Assembly: GCA_945860515.1 (NCBI GenBank)
Contig: CAMARI010000006.1
Span: forward strand, 1-37,380
DNA from: Polaromonas sp. YR568
GTDB taxonomy: Bacteria; Pseudomonadota; Gammaproteobacteria; Burkholderiales; Burkholderiaceae_C
Direction: 5' to 3'
Length of the DNA: 37,380 nt
Numbering within the stretch: the first letter of the stretch is position 1; the number at the start of each line of letters is the position of its first letter. The position numbers were made by a program, and so were the translations under genes. This document shows positions 14,831-22,540 of the stretch, in pieces. The notes beneath the pieces were generated by a model. That model was not told the DNA's origin. It was given only the letters and a program-made list of their open reading frames with translations, and did not search any database.

Positions 14831-15808
14831 TTATTGGGTCGGGATTTTGGCCCGCACGATCACTTCAGACCAGCGGCGAATTTCGGCATTCAGCAAATTG
14901 GCCAGTTGCTCTGGCGTGCTGGATATGGCGTCAATGTTCAAGTCCAGCAGTCGCTTTTTAACGTCAGGAGAATCCAATGCGGCTTTGACCTCCCGGTTCA
15001 GCCGGGCCACGACGTCTTTGGGTGTTTTGGCAGGTGCGGCCAGCGCATTCCATGATGCGGCGCTGAAATTGGCCAGCCCGCTTTGCGCAGCAGTCGGCAC
15101 GTCCTTGAGCACGACCGAGCGCTTGTCGCCGAAGACCGCCAGGGCTGAAATAGCGTTGGCATTGATTTGCGGCAGCATCGGGCTCAAAATTTCGACCGCT
15201 GCATCAATCTGCCCACCGCGCAAAGCCGTGATGACAGCCGGTGTGCCATTGAACGGCACAATTTGCGCCTGAATATTGGCCGTGGATTTGAACAACTCGG
15301 CAGACAGGTTCTGCGTGCTGCCCACATTGATGGTGCCAATGTTCAGCTTGCCAGGATTGGCGCGCGCAAAGGCCAGCAACTCGGGTAGTGTTTTGTACGG
15401 CGAGTTTTGCGGCACAACCACAGCGATGTCAAAAAAACCAAGGGTTGAAATCGGCGCAAAGTCTTTCACCGTATCGTAGGGCAGAGCCTTGAAAAGGCCG
15501 GCGCTGACCGCCGTACCGTTGGACATCAGCAGCAGGGTGTGGCCGTCGGCATCAGCCTTGGCCACCGTGTCACCAGCCACGACACCACCTGCGCCGGGTT
15601 TGTTTTCAATCACCACCGGCTGGCCCATGTTGTCGGACATTTTTTGCGCCACGATGCGCGCCGTCAAGTCAGCTACACCGCCAGCGCCAAATGGCACCAC
15701 GATTTTGATGGCGCGACCAGGCAGTGGCTGCGCATACGCAGGCAGAGCGCATGTGCTGATGGCCAGGGCAGCAAGAATGAAAGAACGGCGTCGGAGTGTT
15801 TGTTTCAT
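14831..15808 (-). CDS. Bug-family tripartite tricarboxylate receptor (TctC-like)
   Basis: A 325-residue periplasmic receptor. The signal peptide runs from MKQTLRRRSF to ALPAYAQ. The Bug landmarks are IKIVVPFGAGGVADLTARIVA, VVIENKPGAGGVVAGD and the C-terminal RLNREVKAALDSPDVKKRL. The track's start at 15859 adds 17 residues without signal features; ATG 15808 gives a normal signal peptide. Bug proteins are greatly expanded in Burkholderiales and many are orphan receptors without TctAB, as here. The ligand is probably a carboxylate. It is likely co-transcribed with the DUF1932 oxidoreductase. Confidence 0.94.
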   Translation of the reverse strand: MKQTLRRRSFILAALAISTCALPAYAQPLPGRAIKIVVPFGAGGVADLTARIVAQKMSDNMGQPVVIENKPGAGGVVAGDTVAKADADGHTLLLMSNGTAVSAGLFKALPYDTVKDFAPISTLGFFDIAVVVPQNSPYKTLPELLAFARANPGKLNIGTINVGSTQNLSAELFKSTANIQAQIVPFNGTPAVITALRGGQIDAAVEILSPMLPQINANAISALAVFGDKRSVVLKDVPTAAQSGLANFSAASWNALAAPAKTPKDVVARLNREVKAALDSPDVKKRLLDLNIDAISSTPEQLANLLNAEIRRWSEVIVRAKIPTQ

Positions 15809-15895
15809 TTCGCAACTATGCGCGGTTTTTGGCCATGCCGCAAGCAGCGGTAGTGCCAAGTTGCTATTTGCTTTTGTTATAACTAGACGGTGCGC

Positions 15896-16567
15896 TTAGG
15901 CTGTCTGGGCGGCAATCTGGCGCAACGCCTGCTCAAACACTTCTACCGGCTGACCGCCTGAAATCAGATGCCTGTCGTTGATGATGACCGCAGGCACCGA
16001 GCGAATGCCCAGCCCGGTGTAGAACTGTTCTTGCGCCCGTACAGCATCGGCAAATTGGTCAGAGCTCAAAACCGCTTGCGCCTGGACCTCATCCAGCCCC
16101 ACCTGACCGGCCAAGCGCAACAACACCTCGTGCGACGCAGGGCTTTGCCCGTCAGTAAAGTAGCTTGAGAACAGCGCTTCCTTCAGGGCCTTTTGTTTGG
16201 CGAGGTTGACGGTTTCCGCCCAATGCAGCAGACGGTGCGCATCAAAGGTGTTGTAGACGCGGCTGCGACCGCCACCCGGCTCGCTGGCCGTCGCAAACTT
16301 AAAGCCTACCTCAGCGCCGCGTTGCCGGATGTTCTCGCGGTTGGCGTTGGCCTGTTCGGCGCTGATGCCGTACTTCTGAGTGATGTGCTCGGTGATGTCC
16401 TGGCCTTCATCTGCCATGTGAGGGTTCAGCTCAAACGGCTGAAAGTGAATCTCGGCTGTGATGTCGGCCTTGACGTTGGCCAGCGCCTGATCAAGCGCCT
16501 TCAGCCCAATGACGCACCAAGGGCATGAAACGTCCGACACAAAATCAATTTTAAAAGCAGTGGTCAT
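15896..16567 (-). CDS. DsbA-family oxidoreductase, FrnE-like
   Basis: A 223-residue thioredoxin-fold protein without a signal peptide, so cytoplasmic. The active site is SDVSCPWCVIG, and the helical insertion carries FQPFELNPHMADEGQD, both typical of the FrnE branch (2-hydroxychromene-2-carboxylate isomerase/DsbA-like). The cis-proline segment is IRSVPAVIINDR, followed by ISGGQPVEVFEQAL. The track's start at 16714 is rejected: ATG 16567 has GGAG upstream and starts at the first strand. FrnE proteins act in redox and stress responses; the partner here is unknown. It is divergent from the chromate transporters. Confidence 0.93.
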   Translation of the reverse strand: MTTAFKIDFVSDVSCPWCVIGLKALDQALANVKADITAEIHFQPFELNPHMADEGQDITEHITQKYGISAEQANANRENIRQRGAEVGFKFATASEPGGGRSRVYNTFDAHRLLHWAETVNLAKQKALKEALFSSYFTDGQSPASHEVLLRLAGQVGLDEVQAQAVLSSDQFADAVRAQEQFYTGLGIRSVPAVIINDRHLISGGQPVEVFEQALRQIAAQTA

Positions 16568-16861
16568 GGCAACTCCGGTGGCTGAAAGGATGGCTGAACC
16601 TGCTATTTTCAGCCATGACCACTGTTCTTGCTTTTGACCTTGCTTTTGAATGTGATGTTGACCCGGCGCAGGCTGTGCTGTGGCGGCTCCCAGCAGCTTG
16701 CTGAATTCGGTCAATCCCGATGTACCCAGGCCAGGACAACATTTTTGAGCGTGCTGAGATTATTTTCAAATCTCATGCGGTAGCTTCAGTAAAAACTCTA
16801 ACCTGCCCTACTGCTTTTGACTTGCAACCGGCAAGTCAGAGCCCACAGAGATAATGCAGCG
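16568..16861. other. Spacer between the FrnE-like gene and chrA genes, with an 8-bp inverted repeat
   Basis: 294 bases. TGACTTGC and GCAAGTCA (16818-16838) form a perfect inverted repeat with a 5-bp spacer, 24 bp before the first chrA start, and could be an operator or leader hairpin. GGCTGA/TCAGCC is a smaller hairpin near 16593-16615. I see no convincing gene; a 29-codon frame from ATG at about 16614 is too short to trust. Confidence 0.4.
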
Positions 16862-17437
16862 ATGACCCTTCCAACACATGAGCCCCGTGCGCAGCCTCAG
16901 TCACTGACCGATCTGTTTGTATCTTTCAGCCTGCTGGCTTTGCAGGGTTTTGGCGGTGTTCTGACGGTTGTCCAGCGTGAGCTGGTCGAGAAAAAACGCT
17001 GGATGACGCGGGAAGAATTTGTCGAGGAATGGGCGGTAGCGCAAATCATGCCAGGACCGAATGTGGTGAATCTGTCATTGATGATTGGCGCACGTTACTT
17101 TGGTTTTAAGGGCGCGATGGCGGCGCTTGCAGGCATGCTGACCGCGCCACTGGTGATTGTGCTGCTGCTGGCGCTGGTGTATGCACAGTTTGCAGGCCAC
17201 CCTGGTGTGCAGGGTGCGCTGCGGGGGATGTCGGCCGTGGCGGCAGGCTTGATAACGGCAACCGGTTTAAAGCTGGTTGGCGCGCTGCAAAAAAACGTGC
17301 TGGGCTGGCCCCTGTGCATCGCTCTGGGCGTGCTGTGCTTTGTGGCCATTGCACTGCTGCGCTGGCCGCTGGCGTATGTGTTGCTGGGGCTGGGCGTTGC
17401 GGCCTGCACACTGGCCTACCGAAGACTTGAGCCATGA
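16862..17437 (+). CDS. chrA1: Half-size chromate transporter, first subunit (ChrA N-type)
   Basis: A 191-residue CHR-superfamily membrane protein. The signature is FGGVLTVVQRELVEKKRWMT followed by the hydrophilic MPGPNVVNLSLMIGARYFG region, and about five or six hydrophobic segments follow. Full-length ChrA has two such homologous halves of about 200 residues, while short-chain CHR proteins work as pairs. ATG 16862 is preferred over 16817 because the extra residues are hydrophilic and not conserved. Its TGA overlaps the next ATG (ATGA), so the two halves are made together. The likely function is efflux of chromate or a related oxyanion. Confidence 0.92.
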   Translation: MTLPTHEPRAQPQSLTDLFVSFSLLALQGFGGVLTVVQRELVEKKRWMTREEFVEEWAVAQIMPGPNVVNLSLMIGARYFGFKGAMAALAGMLTAPLVIVLLLALVYAQFAGHPGVQGALRGMSAVAAGLITATGLKLVGALQKNVLGWPLCIALGVLCFVAIALLRWPLAYVLLGLGVAACTLAYRRLEP

Positions 17438-18042
17438 CCCCAACGTCACAACTGGCGCCTGAGCTGGCACCTCAGCTGCTGCTGGCCTGGCAAGACTGGG
17501 CATCCCTGTTTATTCATTACCTGTCGCTGTCCTTGCTGGCGATTGGCGGGGCGATCTCCACCGCATCAGACATGCACCGCTTTCTGGTGGACGAGCAGCA
17601 CTGGCTGACCGATGCACAGTTCAATGCCTCCATTGCAATCGCGCAAGCTGCGCCGGGGCCGAATGTGCTCTTCATTGCCCTGATGGGCTGGAATGTGGGC
17701 CTGAACGCTGGCGGCATGCTGACGGGCCTGCTCGGCGTTTTCACTGCCATGCTGGGCATGTTGATACCGAGTACCACGTTGACTTATCTGGCGGCGCAGT
17801 GGGGCCACCGCAACCGCGAGCTGCGGGCCGTGCGTGCCTTCAAGCAAGGAATGGCGCCGATCGTGGTGGCGTTGCTGATCGCCATCGGCTGGGTGCTGAC
17901 AGCCGCCAATGGCAGCGGCATGAACAACTGGCCGGTCTGGCTGTTGACGGCACTGACCACCCTGATCGTCTGGCGCAGCAAAATCCATTTGTTGTGGCTG
18001 CTGGGCGCTGGTGCCCTGCTGGGCTGGTTTGGGCTGGTTTGA
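17434..18042 (+). CDS. chrA2: Half-size chromate transporter, second subunit (ChrA C-type)
   Basis: A 202-residue membrane protein homologous to the gene before it. The repeat signature is SLLAIGGAISTASDMHRFLVD, then WLTDAQFNASIAIAQAAPGPNVLFIALMGW. Several hydrophobic helices follow, ending in a short hydrophobic C-terminus. It is translationally coupled to chrA1 by ATGA. Paired short CHR proteins are thought to insert in opposite topology and form one transporter. I see no chrB regulator nearby. Confidence 0.92.
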   Translation: MTPTSQLAPELAPQLLLAWQDWASLFIHYLSLSLLAIGGAISTASDMHRFLVDEQHWLTDAQFNASIAIAQAAPGPNVLFIALMGWNVGLNAGGMLTGLLGVFTAMLGMLIPSTTLTYLAAQWGHRNRELRAVRAFKQGMAPIVVALLIAIGWVLTAANGSGMNNWPVWLLTALTTLIVWRSKIHLLWLLGAGALLGWFGLV

Positions 18043-18113
18043 CGACAACGCAGGTCACACCGAAAAAAATTAACACTTAGATACAATTCCGTGGAAATCG
18101 ATAAGGGATCTCC

Positions 18114-20258
18114 ATGCAAGGCAACGTCAGCGAAACCATCTATTCCGCCGTTCCCCTCTTTGATGTGGTGGTCACCATGCCATCCACGGCCAAGCTACAA
18201 ACCATTCAGGAGCTCGCCGCCACCCAGGCCGGCATGCCGCCCGACCGGGTAGAGCGCCTGATCAAGGTCTTGCGTAGCTCGCCTCATGCCAAGGTCGGTT
18301 CAGCCATCACACTGGAGCTCGCAGAAGAAGAAAAAATCAGATTCTCCAAAGCGGGGCTGTTGGTTGACATCACCCCAGTGTTAACGCTTCAAACCACCAC
18401 GTCAGGCAGCTTCGACGGGAAGGAAACTTGCCCTGCCTGCGGTAAGCGCTCTGTGATGCCCGCAAATCGCCAATGTCCTTCGTGCGGCGTTTTTGTTGAA
18501 AAGCTGACCGACGACTACCTGCTCAGGAAAAAGCTGACGGAGCATGAGCATGAGTTGATGGAGTTACAACGGGTCCAAGCCGCCATGAACGCAGAGAAAA
18601 GCGCGCGTGAGTCGGTCGAAGCCGCCATACGCGAGCAGATCAAACAAGAATTTGAAAAAAAGTACGGCCTGAGCAAGGGCAGTCTGATCCAAGGCAAGTC
18701 AGGTTTTTTGATTGGTGTCGCGCTGGCCGCGCTGGCTGGCTTGGCATACATGGGTGAAACAGGCGTCACCATTGCAGGGTTGTCGCTGCCCTGGGGCAAA
18801 AAAGAGACAGTTGAGGCCACCGACATGAGTGCAGCGTGCCTGAAGGATGCAGAAACAAAAGGCTTGACGATTGGTGCCATGTCGGAGCGGGTGGGCCAAA
18901 AAGACACGGTTGCTGCCGCCAACATCAGCGCATCGAGCCCACAGCAAGCATCTGGCGGTGCCTCGGCAGTCGGCGAGCGGACAGGCGACGTGGACATAGA
19001 TGACCCGCTGATTCAAGCCGCAGGCGGCAAAAGGACGGGTGCGAAAGGCCTGACGATACAAGAGGCTGTGGCAGCCGCCAATGTTTTGGGTAAATCTGTG
19101 GGCAATACCACCGCTGAACGTGCACTCGCAGGGGCAGCACCTGCTGGAGGCGCGAACGCCGGCAAGGCACAAGCTGGGGGCAGCGCCAGCACAGGGGGCG
19201 CGGCTGGTGCGGGCGGCGCAGCAGCGCCCCTGGCAGGTCCAGCGGCTTTACCAAAACAGACCCGACAAGTGCTGACGGCCGAATTTGCCACTGTGCTGGC
19301 CGACCTGGGCCAGGGCGCGCGGGCCAGGGAAGTGCTGCGTTCACTGGGTGCCAGCATCGAGCCTGCCGCCGATGCGAAAGCTGTTGTGGCCTTTCAGGCG
19401 GCACAGCTAAAAGCCCACGCCTGGGCTGTGCGGGGTATGGACAGCGCACAAGCCCGGCAGGCCGCAGACGACCTGAAAACAAAAACACAGGCCATCGCCA
19501 ATGCGCAGGAGCGTGCGCGTTTGCAAGGTGCAGTGGCGGCTATTCTGAGCCGCAGCACACAGCTACCTGTCGCGGTGCCGCGCCAGTTTTTGTCAATGGC
19601 AGCCGAATCACTGAAGGCGGTGAGCGGCCAGGGCTCGGCTGTGCTGGGGGATTTGGCGGTGTCCACGGCGGAAGTGTTTTTGCATGAAACCACAGCCGGA
19701 GCCAAGTCCGGCGCTTGGTCTAAAGCCAAAGCAGGTGCGGCCCAGATAGAAGACCTGCTCAAACAAGCACCTGATGCCTGGGCTCAGGCTAACCTGTACG
19801 CGGTAGACCACCAGGCCAAGCTGCAAACCGGCCAGCCCGACAAGGCCAACAAAAGTCTGGAAGCGTCTTTGGCGTTGGCCGCCAAAAACAACAACCTGCT
19901 GGAACGCGCCATCTGGTTGCGCAACATTGCCAGGCTGTCTGACGCGGCAACGCAGGAGCAGTTTGATGTGGCTACGGCCGCCCTGCTGGCCCAACTGGGC
20001 AGCAAGGCGGGCTTGGAAAAGGCGAAGGCGCTGACCGAGCTGTCGCTGCTGTACACCGCTGCAGGTTTGCCTGCCAAGTCGTCCCAGTACCGCACTCTGG
20101 TGCAGTCCACCTCTGGCCTGAGCGCTGCTGACACCACCGCCATCAACACCGACCTGGTGGTACGGGGCGATATGGCCATGGCCAAAATGCTGCATGGCCT
20201 GGGGCGCTATGCAGAGGCCGAAGCCCTGCTGCAGCGCGTCGGCGCTTACCTCTTTTAA
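18114..20258 (+). CDS. Unassigned 714-residue membrane protein: zinc ribbon, coiled coil, one membrane helix, helical-repeat C-terminus
   Basis: I do not recognise this family. Residues 1-95 form a small alpha/beta region (RLIKVLRSS...LELAEEEKIRFSKAGLLVDI) that reminds me weakly of the L7/L12 C-terminal fold. C106, C109, C121 and C124 (CPAC, CPSC) form a zinc ribbon. Residues about 135-185 are a charged coiled coil; about 198-213 (FLIGVALAALAGLAYM) is a single membrane helix with positive charges before it, so the N-terminus should be cytoplasmic. Residues 217-326 contain imperfect tandem repeats, and about 335-380 are Ala/Gly-rich. The rest is alpha-helical with a TPR-like look (GRYAEAEALLQRVG). 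The ATG has AAGGGAT upstream. It is monocistronic and converges on rlmB with a 6-bp gap. It may be a scaffold or sensor. Confidence 0.85.
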   Translation: MQGNVSETIYSAVPLFDVVVTMPSTAKLQTIQELAATQAGMPPDRVERLIKVLRSSPHAKVGSAITLELAEEEKIRFSKAGLLVDITPVLTLQTTTSGSFDGKETCPACGKRSVMPANRQCPSCGVFVEKLTDDYLLRKKLTEHEHELMELQRVQAAMNAEKSARESVEAAIREQIKQEFEKKYGLSKGSLIQGKSGFLIGVALAALAGLAYMGETGVTIAGLSLPWGKKETVEATDMSAACLKDAETKGLTIGAMSERVGQKDTVAAANISASSPQQASGGASAVGERTGDVDIDDPLIQAAGGKRTGAKGLTIQEAVAAANVLGKSVGNTTAERALAGAAPAGGANAGKAQAGGSASTGGAAGAGGAAAPLAGPAALPKQTRQVLTAEFATVLADLGQGARAREVLRSLGASIEPAADAKAVVAFQAAQLKAHAWAVRGMDSAQARQAADDLKTKTQAIANAQERARLQGAVAAILSRSTQLPVAVPRQFLSMAAESLKAVSGQGSAVLGDLAVSTAEVFLHETTAGAKSGAWSKAKAGAAQIEDLLKQAPDAWAQANLYAVDHQAKLQTGQPDKANKSLEASLALAAKNNNLLERAIWLRNIARLSDAATQEQFDVATAALLAQLGSKAGLEKAKALTELSLLYTAAGLPAKSSQYRTLVQSTSGLSAADTTAINTDLVVRGDMAMAKMLHGLGRYAEAEALLQRVGAYLF
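18762..19091 (+). repeat. Intragenic 99-bp tandem repeat in the 714-residue protein gene
   Basis: Codon 217 starts GVTIAGLSLPWGKKETVEAT, codon 250 starts GLTIGAMSERVGQKDTVAAA, exactly 33 codons later. Codon 312 starts a shortened third unit, GLTIQEAVAAANVLG. The DNA is also similar (ggcttgacgatt versus ggcctgacgata), which points to internal duplication rather than convergence. Confidence 0.65.
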
Positions 20259-20264
20259 AACTGT

Positions 20265-21020
20265 TTATGCCTGGCGGCGCTGCCTGAGCGCCTCATACAA
20301 ACAAACGCCGCTGGCCACGGACACGTTCAGGCTCTCAACCGCGCCAAGCATCGGAATGCTGACCAGCTGGTCGCAGGTCTTGCGGGTCAACTGGCGCATG
20401 CCCTCGCCTTCGGCGCCCAGGACCAGCGCCACCGGGCCCTTGAGGTCGACGTCATAGATGGTTTTCTCGGCATCGTCAGACGTGCCTATGCACCAGATAT
20501 TGCGCTCTTTCAACTCGCCCAGCGTGCGTGCCAGGTTGGTGACCATGAAGTAAGGCATGGTTTCAGCGGCACCGCTGGCCACCTTGGACACGATGGCACT
20601 GATGCCTGCCGCATGGTCTTTGGGGGCGATCACAGCATGCGCGCCCGCACCGTCGGCCACCCGCAGACAAGCCCCCAGGTTGTGCGGGTCGGTCACGCCG
20701 TCCAGCACCAGCAGCAAAGGGTTTTTAACGCCCGAGGCCTCCAGGTTTTCAAGCAGCTCATCGAGCGAGGTGACTTGCGCCAGCGCATCAACCCTTGCCA
20801 CCACGCCCTGATGACCGTGGCTGCCGCACATCTTGGCCAAGCGCAGCCCGTCAGATTCGACCAGTTTGATGCCGCTGTCACGCGCCCGATCCAGAAAAGA
20901 GCGCATGCGCAGGTCACGCCGCTGAACGTCGTAAAACACTTCGAAGACAGACTTGGGGGCGGTTTTGATGCGCACGCCGACAGCGTGGAAACCGAAAAGA
21001 TTTTTGGAAGAAGAGGACAT
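20265..21020 (-). CDS. rlmB: 23S rRNA (guanosine-2251-2'-O)-methyltransferase RlmB
   Basis: A 251-residue SPOUT methyltransferase. The N-terminal substrate-binding domain begins LFGFHAVGVRIKTAP. The three SPOUT motifs are DPHNLGACLRVADGAGAHAVI, LVLGAEGEGM and SIPMLGAVESLNVSVASGV, which form the knotted SAM site. It methylates G2251 in the peptidyl-transferase P-loop of 23S rRNA. Length and motifs are normal. In many proteobacteria rnr lies just upstream; here the upstream side instead has a dispersed repeat and the ABC ATPase gene. Confidence 0.96.
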   Translation of the reverse strand: MSSSSKNLFGFHAVGVRIKTAPKSVFEVFYDVQRRDLRMRSFLDRARDSGIKLVESDGLRLAKMCGSHGHQGVVARVDALAQVTSLDELLENLEASGVKNPLLLVLDGVTDPHNLGACLRVADGAGAHAVIAPKDHAAGISAIVSKVASGAAETMPYFMVTNLARTLGELKERNIWCIGTSDDAEKTIYDVDLKGPVALVLGAEGEGMRQLTRKTCDQLVSIPMLGAVESLNVSVASGVCLYEALRQRRQA

Positions 21021-21056
21021 GCGCTGATTATCGACGCATGATGTAGCTGACTCGCC

Positions 21057-21105
21057 TGCTATTTAAAAAATAGCTACGTGCCTTTGAAAACGTTAGGCTG
21101 GGGCT
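21057..21105 (+). repeat. Dispersed repeat, copy G
   Basis: Begins TGCTATTTAAAAAATAGCTA, continues CGTGCCTTTGAAAACGTT and ends AGGCTGGGGCT. It occupies the gap between the rlmB start and the ABC ATPase stop. The first part is a perfect AT-rich palindrome (GCTATTT/AAATAGC). Confidence 0.65.
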
Positions 21106-21117
21106 ACATTGATCCCC

Positions 21118-21822
21118 TCAATCGAGCTTGATTTGCCCGGCCTCAATCACAATCCGCCGCTCGCAGCGCGCGGCAATAGCCTTGTCGTGCGTGACCAGCA
21201 CCAGCGTCGTGCCTAACTCGCGGTTCAACTCAAACATCAGTTGCATCACCGTCTCGCCGGTTGCAAAGTCCAGGCTGCCAGTAGGTTCATCGGCCAGCAA
21301 CACGGCCGGTTGCACCACAAAGGCCCGGGCCAGCGCCACTCTTTGCTGCTCGCCGCCGGACAGCACCTTGGGATAATGCGCCAGTCGTTCGCCCAGGCCA
21401 ACGCGCTTGAGCATTTCTGTGGCCAGCGTGCGGGCGTTTTTGGTGCCAGACAATTCCAGCGGCAGCATGACGTTTTCAAGCGCCGTCAAGTTGCCCATCA
21501 ACTGAAAGCTTTGGAACACAAAACCCACTTTTTGGGCGCGCAGTGCGGCCCGGTCATCTTCGCTGATCGTAAAAATGTCCTGGCCCGCCAGGCGCACCGT
21601 ACCACTGGTGGGCGTATCCAGCCCGGCAATGATGGACAGCAGTGTGCTTTTGCCTGACCCTGATGCGCCGACAATGGCTGCGGTCTCGCGTGGGGCAAGA
21701 GCAAAATCAATATCGCGCAGAATGGTCAAGGTGCCTGTCGAGTCGCTGACTGACTTGAAAATATGCTGAACGGCAACAATTGAATCGCTGCAAACCAAGC
21801 CAGAAACTTCAGAAACAGACAT
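21118..21822 (-). CDS. ABC transporter ATP-binding protein (YbbA/LolD-like)
   Basis: A 234-residue ATPase with Walker A GASGSGKS, the Q-loop in FVFQSFQLMGNLTALENVMLPL, signature LSGGEQQR, Walker B VLLADEPT and the H-loop THDKA. This is the MacB/LolD/YbbA class, which partners FtsX-like permeases in lipoprotein or hydrophobic-molecule transport. The track's start at 22326 is wrong: its first 168 codons are antisense to tesA. ATG 21822 has AGGG upstream and shares the palindrome CATG with the tesA start. The ybbA-tesA divergent pair is known from E. coli. No permease gene is adjacent, so it must lie elsewhere. Confidence 0.93.
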   Translation of the reverse strand: MSVSEVSGLVCSDSIVAVQHIFKSVSDSTGTLTILRDIDFALAPRETAAIVGASGSGKSTLLSIIAGLDTPTSGTVRLAGQDIFTISEDDRAALRAQKVGFVFQSFQLMGNLTALENVMLPLELSGTKNARTLATEMLKRVGLGERLAHYPKVLSGGEQQRVALARAFVVQPAVLLADEPTGSLDFATGETVMQLMFELNRELGTTLVLVTHDKAIAARCERRIVIEAGQIKLD

Positions 21823-22540
21823 GACAACCCTATTAAAAAACTTTGAATCGAATGCCTCGCATTCTTTTAATGACTTTACCAAGCTATGGTTGCAGCTTGC
21901 GGCGAAAGGTCTAATCGCCATACTGGCGCTGCTAGCCTTTTCAACGTTGGTGACGCTGGCCCTGCCGGCACGGGCGGTAGGCACCGACATCATTTTGGTG
22001 GTCGGTGATTCACTGAGTGCTGAATACGGCTTAAAGCGGGGCACAGGCTGGGTAACCTTGCTGGAACAGCAATTGGCCACTGACAAGAAAGCCGTCAAAG
22101 TCATCAATGCCAGCATCAGCGGCGACACCACCTCGGGGGGACGCTCGCGCATGGGTGCGCTGCTGACTGCGTACAAGCCCACTGTGGTGGTGATTGAGCT
22201 GGGTGGTAACGATGCGCTGCGCGGCCTGCCGCTTGACATGACCGAGGCCAATCTGGCGGCAATGATACAAGCGGCCAAAAAAGTGGGTGCCAAAGTGCTG
22301 CTGCTGGGCATGCAGGTACCTCCCAATTACGGCGGTGCGTATGGCGCGACTTTCTCGGGACTGTTCACCAAGGTGGCAAAGGCTGAAAACGTTGCGTTGA
22401 TACCATTCTTTTTAAAAGGCGTCGCTGATGTCCCCGATGTCGCCAGCCAGTTTCAGGCTGACCGCATCCACCCCAACGAGCAGGCGCAGCCCAAAATGCT
22501 TGCAAATGTGTGGCCTGAATTGAAAAAGCTCCTCCGATGA
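21821..22540 (+). CDS. tesA: TesA-like multifunctional esterase/lysophospholipase (SGNH hydrolase)
   Basis: A 239-residue SGNH hydrolase. Block I is VVGDSLSAEYGL (catalytic Ser), the Gly block is INASISGDTTSGG, the Asn block is IELGGNDALRG, and the catalytic Asp/His pair is ADRIHPNEQAQ. TesA enzymes are periplasmic thioesterases, esterases and lysophospholipases. The signal-like helix (GLIAILALLAFSTLVTLAL, ending PARA) begins only at about residue 30, giving a long N-region from ATG 21821. A TTG near 21890 would shorten it, but the ribosome site is weak either way. It is divergent from the ABC ATPase and coupled by ATGA to selU. Confidence 0.93.
   Translation: MTTLLKNFESNASHSFNDFTKLWLQLAAKGLIAILALLAFSTLVTLALPARAVGTDIILVVGDSLSAEYGLKRGTGWVTLLEQQLATDKKAVKVINASISGDTTSGGRSRMGALLTAYKPTVVVIELGGNDALRGLPLDMTEANLAAMIQAAKKVGAKVLLLGMQVPPNYGGAYGATFSGLFTKVAKAENVALIPFFLKGVADVPDVASQFQADRIHPNEQAQPKMLANVWPELKKLLR

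Noticed and set aside
16614-16703. 29-codon frame MTTVLAFDLAFECD... upstream of chrA
   Set aside because: Too short, no ribosome site, no family recognised.
21823-22326. N-terminal 168-residue extension of the ABC ATPase in the ORF track
   Set aside because: It is antisense to tesA, has no recognisable domain, and ATG 21822 gives a full ATPase.
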